Source: JAKOQB01 sp036824465 (GTDB lineage: Bacteria; Pseudomonadota; Gammaproteobacteria; Burkholderiales; Burkholderiaceae_F). Taken from it: a stretch of DNA of 33,034 nt. Below are positions 1-8,353 of this stretch, piece by piece. Every line of letters begins with the position of its first letter. The stretch's first letter is position 1. Below the pieces are notes generated by a model. The model worked only from the letters and a program-made list of their open reading frames with translations, had not been told where the DNA came from and did no database searches. The stretch spans positions 1 to 33,034 of the forward strand of contig DAITAC010000045.1 of NCBI GenBank assembly GCA_036824465.1, given 5' to 3'. Both the position numbers and the translations under genes were made by a program.

Positions 1-1
1 G

Positions 2-1216
2 ATGTTCATGAACACCGCGATCGACCAGAACCTCGACAAGTTCCGCGCCGACAACGGCCGCGAACCCACCGAAGACGAGGCGCTGAAGATCCGCGCCTGG
101 ACGCTGGAGAACGTGCGCGGCACCGTGCAGGCGGACATCCTGAAGGAAGACCAGGGCCAGAACACCTGCATCTTCTCCACCGAATTCAGTCTCAAGGTGA
201 TGGGCGACATCCAGGAGTACTTCGTCCACCACAACGTGCGCAACTTCTACTCGGTGTCGATCAGCGGCTATCACATCGCAGAGGCGGGCGCGAATCCGAT
301 CAGCCAGCTCGCATTCACGCTCTCCAACGGCTTCACGTTCGTGGAGGCCTATCGCGCGCGCGGCATGCACATCGACGATTTCGCACCCAACCTCTCCTTC
401 TTCTTCAGCAACGGCATGGACCCCGAGTACACGGTGATGGGCCGCGTGGCGCGCCGTATCTGGGCCGTGGCGATGCGCGACAAGTACGGCGCCAACGAAC
501 GGTCGCAGAAGCTGAAGTACCACTGCCAGACCAGCGGCCGCTCGCTGCACGCGCAGGAGATCCAGTTCAACGACATCCGCACCACGCTGCAGGCGCTGAT
601 CGCCACCTACGACAACGCCAACAGCCTGCACACCAACGCGTACGACGAGGCGATCACCACGCCGACCGAGGAAAGCGTGCGGCGCGCGCTGGCGATCCAG
701 CTCATCATCAACCGCGAGTGGGGCCTGGCGAAGAACGAGAACCCCAACCAGGGCAGCTTCATCGTCGACGAACTGACCGAACTGGTGGAGGAAGCGGTGC
801 TGAAGGAGTTCGAGGCGATCAGCGAGCGCGGCGGTGTGCTCGGTGCAATGGAGCTGGGATATCAGCGCAGCAAGATCCAGGAAGAGTCATTGCACTACGA
901 ACACCTGAAGCACACCGGCGAGTACCCGATCATCGGCGTGAACACGTTCCGCAACCCGCACAGCGACCTGGTGCCGAAGCAGATCGAACTGGCGCGCTCC
1001 ACCGAAGACGAAAAGCAGGGCCAGTTGCAGCGCCTGCACGGCTTTCAGTCACGCCACGCGAAGGAAGCGCCGGTGATGCTGGACAAGCTGAAGCAGGCCG
1101 TGATCCGCAACGAGAACGTGTTCGCGGTGCTGATGGATGCGGTGCGTTGCTGCTCACTCGGGCAGATCACGAATGCACTATTCGAGGTCGGCGGGCAATA
1201 TCGGCGCAATATGTGA
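2..1216 (+). CDS. icmF: Fused isobutyryl-CoA mutase IcmF, C-terminal part (5' truncated by window edge)
   Basis: This is the C-terminal ~404 residues of the adenosylcobalamin-dependent mutase that interconverts isobutyryl-CoA and butyryl-CoA. It belongs to the methylmalonyl-CoA mutase superfamily, and in IcmF the mutase is fused to a cobalamin-binding domain and a MeaB-like GTPase. What is visible is the end of the substrate-binding TIM barrel (for example SVSISGYHIAEAGA near residue 84 of the fragment and NTFRNPHSDL near 316) and the characteristic IcmF tail FEVGGQYRRNM. Full-length IcmF is about 1,090 residues, so the cobalamin and G domains lie upstream of the window. The ATG at position 2 is an internal codon, not the start. 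A thioesterase gene follows after 39 nt on the same strand. Assignment to IcmF rather than MCM rests on this C-terminus, which plain MCM lacks. The reading frame is intact. Confidence 0.9.
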   Translation: MFMNTAIDQNLDKFRADNGREPTEDEALKIRAWTLENVRGTVQADILKEDQGQNTCIFSTEFSLKVMGDIQEYFVHHNVRNFYSVSISGYHIAEAGANPISQLAFTLSNGFTFVEAYRARGMHIDDFAPNLSFFFSNGMDPEYTVMGRVARRIWAVAMRDKYGANERSQKLKYHCQTSGRSLHAQEIQFNDIRTTLQALIATYDNANSLHTNAYDEAITTPTEESVRRALAIQLIINREWGLAKNENPNQGSFIVDELTELVEEAVLKEFEAISERGGVLGAMELGYQRSKIQEESLHYEHLKHTGEYPIIGVNTFRNPHSDLVPKQIELARSTEDEKQGQLQRLHGFQSRHAKEAPVMLDKLKQAVIRNENVFAVLMDAVRCCSLGQITNALFEVGGQYRRNM

Positions 1217-1258
1217 ACGGCAGATCGCTTCCGTGCAATCGGACGCGCAGGAAAAGTG

Positions 1259-1693
1259 ATGGCCGATCTCCAGGAAACTTACCGAGGCGCGGTCTACCCT
1301 TGGCACTGCGACCATGTGGGCCACATGAACGTGATGTGGTACGTGGGCAAGTTCGACGAGGCGACGTGGAACTTCTTTGCCGCGCTCGGTCTCACGCCGT
1401 CGTTCCTGCGCGAGAACCGGCGCGGCATGGCGGCGGTCGACCAGCGCATCGCCTATCAACGTGAACTGCATGCGGGCGATATCGTGAGTGCGCGCAGCGG
1501 TGTGCTCGAAGTGCGCGACAAGGTAATCCGCTTCGTGCACGAAATGCGCAACGCCGAAACGCAGGAGGTTTCAGCAGTCACCGTGCTGACCGGTGTGCAC
1601 ATGGACACCGCCGCGCGCAAATCGTGCGCGCTGCCGGACGTCGTCATCGCCAAGGCCCGCGCCGCCACCGTCGCTTACGCGCTGCCGTGGTGA
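1259..1693 (+). CDS. Acyl-CoA thioesterase, 4HBT hotdog family
   Basis: A 144-residue single hotdog-fold protein expected to hydrolyse an acyl-CoA thioester in the cytoplasm. The 4-hydroxybenzoyl-CoA thioesterase-type active-site motif is present near the N-terminus: CDHVGHMNVMWYV, with Asp18 as the likely catalytic acid. The length is normal for the family. ATG 1259 follows an AGGA-like site at 1249-1253; a GTG immediately before it (1256) would add one residue. The gene lies 39 nt downstream of icmF on the same strand, so co-transcription and action on a C4 or branched acyl-CoA are plausible. The actual substrate cannot be read from the sequence. Confidence 0.82.
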   Translation: MADLQETYRGAVYPWHCDHVGHMNVMWYVGKFDEATWNFFAALGLTPSFLRENRRGMAAVDQRIAYQRELHAGDIVSARSGVLEVRDKVIRFVHEMRNAETQEVSAVTVLTGVHMDTAARKSCALPDVVIAKARAATVAYALPW

Positions 1694-1789
1694 CTTTGTG
1701 ATGCTGCCGGCGGAAGCTCCGGCCGTCGCGCCGTCCGATACTGAAACGTGGTTGCCGATTTCAAGTGCCAAAGGCGAAAAATAAATAGT

Positions 1790-1818
1790 TCGACATGTGA
1801 CGCAAAAGCCGCTACTCT
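1790..1818 (+). promoter_or_regulatory. Candidate sigma70-type promoter and start of long leader of the cold-shock gene
   Basis: TCGACA (1790-1795) is followed after exactly 17 nt by TACTCT (1813-1818), next to an unusually A-rich stretch (1775-1788). Transcription starting near 1825 would give a leader of about 160 nt before the cold-shock ATG at 1988, similar in length to the long regulatory leaders of cspA-type genes. AAGGAA at 1975-1980 is the ribosome site, 7 nt before the ATG. No gene is seen in 1694-1987. The promoter is inferred from consensus similarity only. Confidence 0.4.
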
Positions 1819-1987
1819 GCGCTGGCTTTCGTTTGAGTTTCGTTTGTCCTTCGGTTTTCTCTGGCCCGCTGCAGTCCATCGCAACGGCGCATCCAAGGTT
1901 TCCCCAGGTTCACGGTTCTTGATCGTTCGCTCGCCGCGGGGTGTTCTCGCGGTCGATATTTCTCATTGACTATCAAGGAACGAGAAA

Positions 1988-2191
1988 ATGGCACAAGGTA
2001 CTGTTAAGTGGTTCAACGACGCCAAAGGTTTCGGCTTCATCACGCCGGAAGATGGCTCCAAGGATCTGTTCGCGCACTTCTCTGAAATTCAGGCCGGCGG
2101 CTTCAAGTCGCTGACCGAAGGCCAGAAGGTGCAATTCGTCGTCAAGCAGGGCGCAAAAGGCCCGCAAGCGTCGGAAATCCAGATCGTCTGA
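1988..2191 (+). CDS. CspA-family cold-shock protein
   Basis: A 67-residue cold-shock-domain protein that binds single-stranded RNA and DNA and acts as an RNA chaperone or antiterminator. The whole protein is one OB-fold domain with both nucleic-acid-binding motifs: RNP1 KGFGFIT at residues 13-19 and RNP2 DLFAHF at 26-31. Length and ends match the family exactly. It has a good ribosome site (AAGGAA, 7 nt spacer), a long leader and a strong terminator directly after it, so it is a monocistronic unit. Whether it is cold-induced or constitutive cannot be told from the coding sequence. Confidence 0.97.
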   Translation: MAQGTVKWFNDAKGFGFITPEDGSKDLFAHFSEIQAGGFKSLTEGQKVQFVVKQGAKGPQASEIQIV

Positions 2192-2210
2192 ACGGCGACT
2201 GGAAAGAAAG

Positions 2211-2237
2211 AGCGCGGCCAGGTGCCGCGCTTTTTTT
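2211..2237 (+). terminator. Rho-independent terminator after the cold-shock gene
   Basis: A perfect 8-bp stem, AGCGCGGC (2211-2218) with GCCGCGCT (2224-2231), and a 5-nt loop CAGGT. It is followed by a run of seven T (2231-2237). It lies 20 nt after the stop codon and is the clearest terminator in the window. Confidence 0.93.
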
Positions 2238-2460
2238 CGTCGATCTTTCAGGCGCGGCCGCGGGCCCGCGCCTCGGGCGACGACATGAGAATCCGGTCGC
2301 CCACCGCAGTACATGGGCCGGCCAGGGACTCTGCGGTGTGTCGCGGCAGACACGACAAGGCGCGATGCTGGCGCCGCAGGTCGTTGCATGGCCACCGACG
2401 AGCATCGCCTCGTCCGTCTGATCGTTGACGGACTACGTGTGCGGCGACAACAATGCACGG

Positions 2461-4308
2461 ATGAAGCCGCGTTCCAAGCGCGTTGCGAAATCGGCCACCG
2501 GCTCGCCCGCCATGCGCCTTGCGCGCAAGGCATGGCAGTTGCAGTACCTCGACGCGAATCAATCGATTGCGCTCGTCGAGCAGGCATGCGATCGGGCAGT
2601 CGCCACCGGTGACGTCGCGGCTGAAGGTCGCGCGCGTCTGGCACGCGCCTACCACTGGATGCGATTTGCCACGCCCGGCAAGAGCGCGGAGGAGTTCGCG
2701 AAGGCGCGCGCCTGCCTTGAAACGACGCGCGATCGGGCCGGCCGCATTCTGGCCATAGTGGGTCTGGCTCGCTGCGGCTGGATGCAAGGGCGATATCGCG
2801 AGTCGCTCGACGTCCTGCTGCCGCTGCGCGCCGAAGGCCTGCGCGTGCTGAAAGACGCCGAACGCGGCATGCTGCTCAACGGCATCGCCGGCTGCTACTC
2901 ATCGCTCGGTCAATCGGACGAAGCCTTCGCCTACATGTATCAGGCGCTGCGTGAATCGGCTGCGGCGCGCACGCACGGGTTCGAGGTGGTGCTGTACTGC
3001 AATCTCGGGCACGAACTGATTCAGCTCGGCGACCACGCCGAAGCGCTGAGGTATCTCGAGGAAGGCATCAAGCGCTGCGCCGGGCTGACCAACGCACGCC
3101 TGCTGAGCGTGCTGCTCGTCAATCGCATCGTGTGCCTGACTGAGCTGGGCCGGGCGCGCGATGCGTTGCCCGACGTCCAACGCCTGCTCGCGCTACCCAC
3201 CGATGCGAGCGGCCGCGGGGTCACCGGTGCCTCGTTTGAAACGCTGGCGATCGCGGCGTTGCGCGCTGGTGAACTCGCCCTCGGCGCCGATCTGGTGGCA
3301 CGTGCCGTTGCCGCGGTCGGCGACAGCGAGACTCCTGATGAGTGCATCGAGCTTGTCGTTGCCGAGGCTGAGCTGTTGCGCGCTCGTGGCCAGCTCGCCG
3401 ATGCGGCGGCACACCTCGAACGCGCACTGCCATTGCCGGCCGATGGCTTGGCCCTGCGCGTGCGTTGCCTGTTCTTCGAGGCATTGGCCGATGTGCATGA
3501 GCAACTGGACGACGCAGCCAAAGCGCTCGCGGACCTGCGCCAATGGCAGTCGTTGCATGTGGAAAGGGCGCGGCGCGCATCGCAAGCGCGCTATCAGGCC
3601 GCATCGCTGCAGACGGAACTTCTGCTCCTGCAGCGCGAGCGCGACGAAAGCGAAGCGCGCCGGCGCGATACCGAGCATGCCAAAGACGAACTCGCAACGA
3701 TCAACGAGCAGCTATCGCAGAAGGTCGACGAGGTGCAGGCACTGCAGACGGCACTCGAACGGCAGGCGGTGCGTGACTTTCTTACCGGGCTTTTCAATCG
3801 CCGCCACCTGAGTGACGTGATGCCGTCGATGCTGGCGCTGGCAGCGCGCGACCGCCAGCCGCTGGCGGTCGCGATCATCGACCTCGATCACTTCAAGGAT
3901 GTCAACGATCGGTATGGCCATCCGGTCGGCGACATGCTGCTGGCGGCATTCGGCAAACTGCTCGCCACGCGCATGCGCAAAAGCGATATCGCCTGCCGAT
4001 ACGGTGGCGAGGAGTTCTGCCTGCTCATGCCCCGGACCGATGCGCAGACCGCACAACGGAAGATCGCCGCGCTGCTCAAGTTCTGGCGCGGCGCTGCGTT
4101 CACCATCGACACCGGCCACGGAACCAGCACGCTGACCGGACTCACGTTTTCTGCCGGTGTGTCCGATTCGATTCGCGCCAGCGGATCGGCGGAACAACTG
4201 CTGCGCGCTGCCGACGCGTGCGGGCTCGAGGCAAAGCGTCTTGGGCGCGATCGCATCGTCGTGCATGCGGTGCAGCCGCGCGCGGAGCCTGCCTCCGCGC
4301 GGCACTGA
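2461..4308 (+). CDS. TPR-containing diguanylate cyclase (GGDEF domain)
   Basis: A 615-residue protein predicted to make cyclic di-GMP from two GTP. Residues about 15-370 are helical TPR-like repeats. A charged coiled coil (about 375-430) leads into a C-terminal GGDEF domain that opens with RDFLTGLFNRR, has the metal/GTP segment DLDHFKDVNDRYGH and an intact active-site loop GGEEF (515-519). The inhibitory I-site RxxD is present as RKSD (506-509), exactly five residues before GGEEF, so product inhibition is expected. There is no signal peptide or membrane helix, so this is a cytoplasmic enzyme probably controlled by protein contacts through the TPR part. ATG 2461 was chosen; an in-frame TTG at 2425 would add 12 residues without a better ribosome site. 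A GC-rich hairpin (4279-4301, 9-bp stem) overlaps the last codons but has no T-run. Confidence 0.93.
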   Translation: MKPRSKRVAKSATGSPAMRLARKAWQLQYLDANQSIALVEQACDRAVATGDVAAEGRARLARAYHWMRFATPGKSAEEFAKARACLETTRDRAGRILAIVGLARCGWMQGRYRESLDVLLPLRAEGLRVLKDAERGMLLNGIAGCYSSLGQSDEAFAYMYQALRESAAARTHGFEVVLYCNLGHELIQLGDHAEALRYLEEGIKRCAGLTNARLLSVLLVNRIVCLTELGRARDALPDVQRLLALPTDASGRGVTGASFETLAIAALRAGELALGADLVARAVAAVGDSETPDECIELVVAEAELLRARGQLADAAAHLERALPLPADGLALRVRCLFFEALADVHEQLDDAAKALADLRQWQSLHVERARRASQARYQAASLQTELLLLQRERDESEARRRDTEHAKDELATINEQLSQKVDEVQALQTALERQAVRDFLTGLFNRRHLSDVMPSMLALAARDRQPLAVAIIDLDHFKDVNDRYGHPVGDMLLAAFGKLLATRMRKSDIACRYGGEEFCLLMPRTDAQTAQRKIAALLKFWRGAAFTIDTGHGTSTLTGLTFSAGVSDSIRASGSAEQLLRAADACGLEAKRLGRDRIVVHAVQPRAEPASARH

Positions 4309-4607
4309 CAAACCTGCAACGGACTTCCATCGCACCAGCGGAGCGGTCCGGGCGCGTGACCAAGCTCATCGTTGATTCCACGCACGTGCGTGGACTGCGA
4401 TTGATCTGCACTGCAGGCTGAGGTCGAGGCAAGTTTCCGGCGGGGCCTTGATGCAGGCTGCGTCTCCGTGATTGCCGGGCATGAAATTGGTCTACTCCGG
4501 CGCCCATGCGCGCGGCTGAGTGCGTTCTCCGCGCTAAGCTCCTGCGGCCACCCGTTGCTGTCGCCCAGGCTGCGGTCCAGCACGACAACAGCAAGAGACA
4601 GACCCCG
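4309..4607. other. Intergenic region with an 18-bp perfect palindrome
   Basis: No convincing coding sequence lies between the GGDEF gene and the MFS gene. The visible structure is a perfect 18-bp palindrome, TCCACGCACGTGCGTGGA, at 4377-4394. Its symmetry centre is CACGTG-like. There is no T-run after it, so it looks more like a protein-binding site than a terminator. No promoter was recognised with confidence. Confidence 0.5.
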
Positions 4608-5969
4608 ATGAATCTTCCCTCGGCCGCTGCCGCCGCGGCGCAGCGTGTGCGGATGTATGTGGCGCTTGCGCCCGGAGATCTGCTGCGTGATCGGGTCTAT
4701 CGACGGCTCTGGATCTCGATCCTGATCAGCTCGTTCGGTACGCAGGTGACCATGCTTGCGCTGCCGCTGACGGCGGCCGTGCTTTTGCAGGCGACGCCCA
4801 CCCAGATGGGCATGCTCGCCGCAATGGAGATCATCCCGTTCGTGCTGTTCTCGCTGCCGGCCGGTGTGTGGCTCGACCGGGCGCGCAAGTTGTCCGTGTA
4901 CATCGCTGGCGAATCACTGCAGGCGTTGGTAGTGGCGAGTGTGCCGCTCGCGTGGTGGATGGGGTGGCTCTCGATGCCGTGGTTGTACGTGGTCGGACTC
5001 ATCATCGGACTGGTCAACACGATTGCCGGCAGCGCAGCGCAGATCGTGCTGACGCAGATCGTGCCGCGCCAGCGGTTGGTCGAGGCGCATGCGAAGAACG
5101 CGCTTGCCAACTCGGCGGCGGAAGTGGCGGGGCCGGGGGTTGCCGGCGCGCTGATCAAGCTGGTCGGTGCGCCGCTCGCGCTGGTAGTCGATGCCGTGCT
5201 GCTGAGTGTCTCGGCGCTGATCCTGCGCGGGGTACGCGTCACTGAAAGTCCGGCGCACGCGGCCGCCGATTTCTGGCAGGCGCTGCGCGCCGGTCTGCGT
5301 TTCGTTGCCGGCCATCGCCTGCTGGTCACGATGGCACTGATGGCGGGCGGCTGGCACATGTGTCACTACGCCGCGCAAGTGGTGCAGATTCTGTTCGCAA
5401 CGCGCGCGCTGGGGCTGTCCGAGCGTGCGGTCGGCCTTTGTTACGTTGGGCTGGGAGTGGGCACCGTCATGGCGAGTGCGATCGGGTATCGCATCTCGCG
5501 CCGGATCGGGCCGGGGCCGACGATGGTGCTTGGCAACGTCGTCTGCGGCGCGGGCTGGCTGCTGGGCGCCGCCGCGCCCGCTTCGGCGTGGGGCATCGCG
5601 ATGTTCGCCACGATGCTGATGCTGTTCGGCGTTGGCGCGGTGCTCATCTTCATCAACTTCCTCGCACTGCGGCAGGCGGTGACGCCGACGCCTCTGCTGG
5701 GTCGCATGACGAGCACGATGCGCTGGCTGATCATGGTGCCGGCCGTGCCGGGCGCCTTGGTCGGCGGCTGGCTTGGCGAGCACGTCGGATTGCGTTCCGC
5801 GATGGTGTTTGCCGGCGGCGCGGTGCTGCTCTTTTCACTGCTCGCGTGGCGTCAATCACTGATCCGCAACATGCGTGCACTGCCGCAGCTCGACAGCGAT
5901 CTCACTGTTTCCGCGGCAAGGACACTGGGTGGGGAGCGCCGCGCTGCTTCAGAGAGCGGCGCCCGATGA
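4608..5969 (+). CDS. Major facilitator superfamily exporter (MFS_3/EntS-like)
   Basis: A 453-residue polytopic inner-membrane protein with about 12 hydrophobic segments. The N-terminal half carries the MFS signature between helices 2 and 3 (AGVWLDRARK), and RLVEAHAKNA follows further on. This pattern is typical of the EntS/MFS_3 group of proton-driven exporters of siderophores or drugs. The start at ATG 4608 gives the usual short cytoplasmic N-terminus before LLRDRVYRRLW; an in-frame ATG at 4506 would add 34 unusual residues and is disfavoured. The gene stands alone between the GGDEF gene and a TSUP transporter 145 nt downstream. The substrate is unknown. Confidence 0.87.
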   Translation: MNLPSAAAAAAQRVRMYVALAPGDLLRDRVYRRLWISILISSFGTQVTMLALPLTAAVLLQATPTQMGMLAAMEIIPFVLFSLPAGVWLDRARKLSVYIAGESLQALVVASVPLAWWMGWLSMPWLYVVGLIIGLVNTIAGSAAQIVLTQIVPRQRLVEAHAKNALANSAAEVAGPGVAGALIKLVGAPLALVVDAVLLSVSALILRGVRVTESPAHAAADFWQALRAGLRFVAGHRLLVTMALMAGGWHMCHYAAQVVQILFATRALGLSERAVGLCYVGLGVGTVMASAIGYRISRRIGPGPTMVLGNVVCGAGWLLGAAAPASAWGIAMFATMLMLFGVGAVLIFINFLALRQAVTPTPLLGRMTSTMRWLIMVPAVPGALVGGWLGEHVGLRSAMVFAGGAVLLFSLLAWRQSLIRNMRALPQLDSDLTVSAARTLGGERRAASESGAR

Positions 5970-6114
5970 GCGCACGCGCGGCATGGGTTGCAGGTTACTG
6001 TCCAATGCAGACAAGTTGCTGCGCCGACCGATCCGCCTCGGGCAGGACGCGGTGTCGTGCCGCCCCGGCGCGGGAAGCGCTTTACATGCGGCGACGTCGC
6101 GTTGAGGAGCGTTC

Positions 6115-6909
6115 GTGATCTGGCTTGCAGCCTATGTCGCCGCCGGTGCATTCGTGGGTTTTCTTGCCGGGCTGCTCGGCATCGGCGGCGGCATGACGCT
6201 GGTGCCGATCCTCGCGGCGCTGTACACGGCGCAGGGCGTTGCGCCTGGGCACACCGTGCAGTTCGCACTCGGAACGGCGATGGCGTCGGTCGTGTTCACC
6301 GCGAGTGCGAGCGTGCGCGAACATCACCGCCACGCCGCGGTTGACTGGCGCATCGTTGCCCGCATGGCGCCCGGCATGGTCATCGGCACACTGCTGTCGA
6401 CGAGTGCGAGCGGCTGGATCTCTCAGCGCACGCTCGCACTTGCGTTTGCGGCAATCGTGTATGCGGGCGCGGCACAGATCCTGCTCGGCAGGAAGCCGAG
6501 TGCGGCGCGTCAGCTGCCGCGTCTGCCCGGGCTGGTGGCCGTGAGCCTCCTGATCGGGGTCGTTTGCGGGCTGGTGTCGGCGGGCGGCGCGTTTCTTACC
6601 GTGCCGTTCATGCTGTTCTGTGGCGTGACCATGCACACGGCGATCGGAACCGCGGCGGCACTCGGCATTCCGGTAGCGCTCATGGGCACGATCGGCTTCG
6701 TTTTGGGCGGCTGGGCCGTGGCGGACCTGCCGGCGGCCTCGGTCGGGTTCGTGTTCATTCCCGCGCTCGCGGCGCTGGTGGTGGCCAGCAGCATGACCGC
6801 GCCGGTCGGCGCCCGGCTCGCGCATCGCACGCCGATCGTGACACTGAGGCGAATCTTTGCCGGGCTGCTGGTGCTGCTCGCGACCAAGATGGCGGTGACG
6901 TACTGGTAG
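6115..6909 (+). CDS. TSUP-family (TauE/SafE) anion transporter
   Basis: A 264-residue inner-membrane protein with about eight hydrophobic segments in two homologous halves. Each half begins with the glycine-rich TSUP motif: GFLAGLLGIGGGMTLVP near residues 15-31 and VCGLVSAGGAFLTVPF near 147-162. Family members move sulfite, sulfoacetate or other small organosulfur and carboxylate anions. Length is typical. The start is GTG 6115, supported by GAGGAGC 4 nt upstream. No sulfur-metabolism gene is adjacent, so the substrate stays open. A GC-rich hairpin directly after the stop may terminate transcription. Confidence 0.9.
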   Translation: MIWLAAYVAAGAFVGFLAGLLGIGGGMTLVPILAALYTAQGVAPGHTVQFALGTAMASVVFTASASVREHHRHAAVDWRIVARMAPGMVIGTLLSTSASGWISQRTLALAFAAIVYAGAAQILLGRKPSAARQLPRLPGLVAVSLLIGVVCGLVSAGGAFLTVPFMLFCGVTMHTAIGTAAALGIPVALMGTIGFVLGGWAVADLPAASVGFVFIPALAALVVASSMTAPVGARLAHRTPIVTLRRIFAGLLVLLATKMAVTYW

Positions 6910-6911
6910 TT

Positions 6912-6930
6912 GCGGGGAGGTCGCCCCGCG
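6912..6930 (+). terminator. Possible terminator hairpin after the TSUP gene
   Basis: GCGGGG (6912-6917) pairs with CCCCGC (6924-6929) around a 6-nt loop, two bases after the stop codon. Only a short T-rich stretch (ATTTG) follows, so efficiency is uncertain. The rest of 6930-7117 has no gene. TTACGT (6950-6955) and TAGAGT (6971-6976) with a 15-nt spacer are at best a weak promoter for the bkd operon. Confidence 0.4.
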
Positions 6931-7117
6931 ATTTGCTGCAAGACCGGTGTTACGTCAAATCCACCTGCGGTAGAGTGAGCGGGCTGTTGCTCGCCAGCGA
7001 GCGGTGCGGCGTTACCGACGTGGTCGTCACCGGCGAAGATGCGCTCCGCGCTATCCGTCGCGGGCTGCATCGACGAAAATGATCGGGCGCGCGACACGAT
7101 CGAGCGCGGAGACAAGA

Positions 7118-8353
7118 ATGGCAACCTCATACAAGCCGCTGAGCCTGTACGTTCCGGAGCCGTCAGGACGACCGGGACGAGAGACCGATTTTTCGTATCT
7201 GCACATTTCTTCCGCCGGGCAGGTGCGACGACCGCCGGTGGACGCGACGCCCGCGGAGACGATGGATACGGCCGTTGCGCTGGTGCGCGTGCTCGACAAC
7301 GACGGTCGAGCGGTCGGCCCGTGGCGCCCCGACGTCGATTCACAAGTGTTGCGCGCCGGCCTGACGGCCATGCTGAAGACGCGCGTCTTTGATGCCCGCA
7401 TGCTGATCGCGCAGCGGCAGAAGAAGATGTCGTTCTACATGCAGTGCCTCGGCGAGGAGGCGATCAGCGTCGGGCAGGCGCTGGCACTCGAGGCGGGCGA
7501 CATGTGCTTTCCGACCTATCGCCAGCAGGGCATCCTGATCGCACGCGGGTACCCGCTGCTCGACATGATGTGCCAGCTGTTTTCCAACCGTCGCGATCCG
7601 ATCAAGGGCCGGCAGCTGCCGGTCATGTATTCGTCAAAGCAGTTCGGCTTCTTTTCGATCTCCGGCAATCTCGGGACGCAGTATGTGCAGGCGGTCGGCT
7701 GGGCGATGGCCTCGGCGATCAAGGGTGACACGCGCATCGCCTCTGCGTGGATCGGCGACGGCTCGACCGCGGAGGCGGACTTTCACAACGCGCTGACTTT
7801 TGCTGCCGTGTACCGCGCGCCGGTGATCCTGAACATCGTGAACAACCAGTGGGCGATCTCATCGTTCCAGGGCATTGCCGGCGGTGACGCTGCCACTTTC
7901 GCAGCGCGTGGCGTAGGCAACGGCGTTGCATCGCTGCGGGTGGACGGCAACGATTTTCTCGCCGTGTACGCAGCGTCACAGTGGGCGATCGAGCGTGCGC
8001 GCCGCAATCTCGGGCCGACGCTGATCGAGTGGATCACTTATCGCGCTGGTGCGCATTCGACGTCGGATGATCCTTCCAAGTACCGTCCGGTGGACGAATG
8101 GGTCCGGTTTCCACTGGGTGATCCGGTGACGCGTCTGAAGCAGCACCTGATTGCGATTGGCGCATGGTCGGAAGAAGAGCACGCGCGCACGCAGAAGCGA
8201 CTCGAAGAGGAAATGATCGCGACGCAAAAGGAGGCCGAAAGCTACGGGACGTTGGCCACCGGTCCCGTTGCGAGCCCGGCGACGATGTTCGAGGACGTCT
8301 ACAAGGACATGCCGGAGCACCTGCGCAGGCAGCGGCAGCAATTGGGGATTTAG
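7118..8353 (+). CDS. bkdA1: Branched-chain 2-oxoacid dehydrogenase E1 component, alpha subunit
   Basis: A 411-residue thiamine-diphosphate-dependent E1alpha subunit that decarboxylates the keto acids of valine, leucine and isoleucine. Size and layout match the Pseudomonas-type BkdA1. The ThDP/Mg motif runs from GDG (213-215) to NN (242-243). The C-terminal loop has HSTSDD (313-318), characteristic of this family. ATG 7118 is preceded by GGAG at 7108-7111; longer in-frame starts upstream encode arginine-rich sequence unlike the family. It is the first gene of an E1alpha-E1beta-E2-E3 operon. Its TAG stop codon (8351-8353) consists of the first three bases of a 17-bp terminal inverted repeat that opens a 286-bp palindromic element separating it from E1beta. 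Confidence 0.95.
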   Translation: MATSYKPLSLYVPEPSGRPGRETDFSYLHISSAGQVRRPPVDATPAETMDTAVALVRVLDNDGRAVGPWRPDVDSQVLRAGLTAMLKTRVFDARMLIAQRQKKMSFYMQCLGEEAISVGQALALEAGDMCFPTYRQQGILIARGYPLLDMMCQLFSNRRDPIKGRQLPVMYSSKQFGFFSISGNLGTQYVQAVGWAMASAIKGDTRIASAWIGDGSTAEADFHNALTFAAVYRAPVILNIVNNQWAISSFQGIAGGDAATFAARGVGNGVASLRVDGNDFLAVYAASQWAIERARRNLGPTLIEWITYRAGAHSTSDDPSKYRPVDEWVRFPLGDPVTRLKQHLIAIGAWSEEEHARTQKRLEEEMIATQKEAESYGTLATGPVASPATMFEDVYKDMPEHLRRQRQQLGI

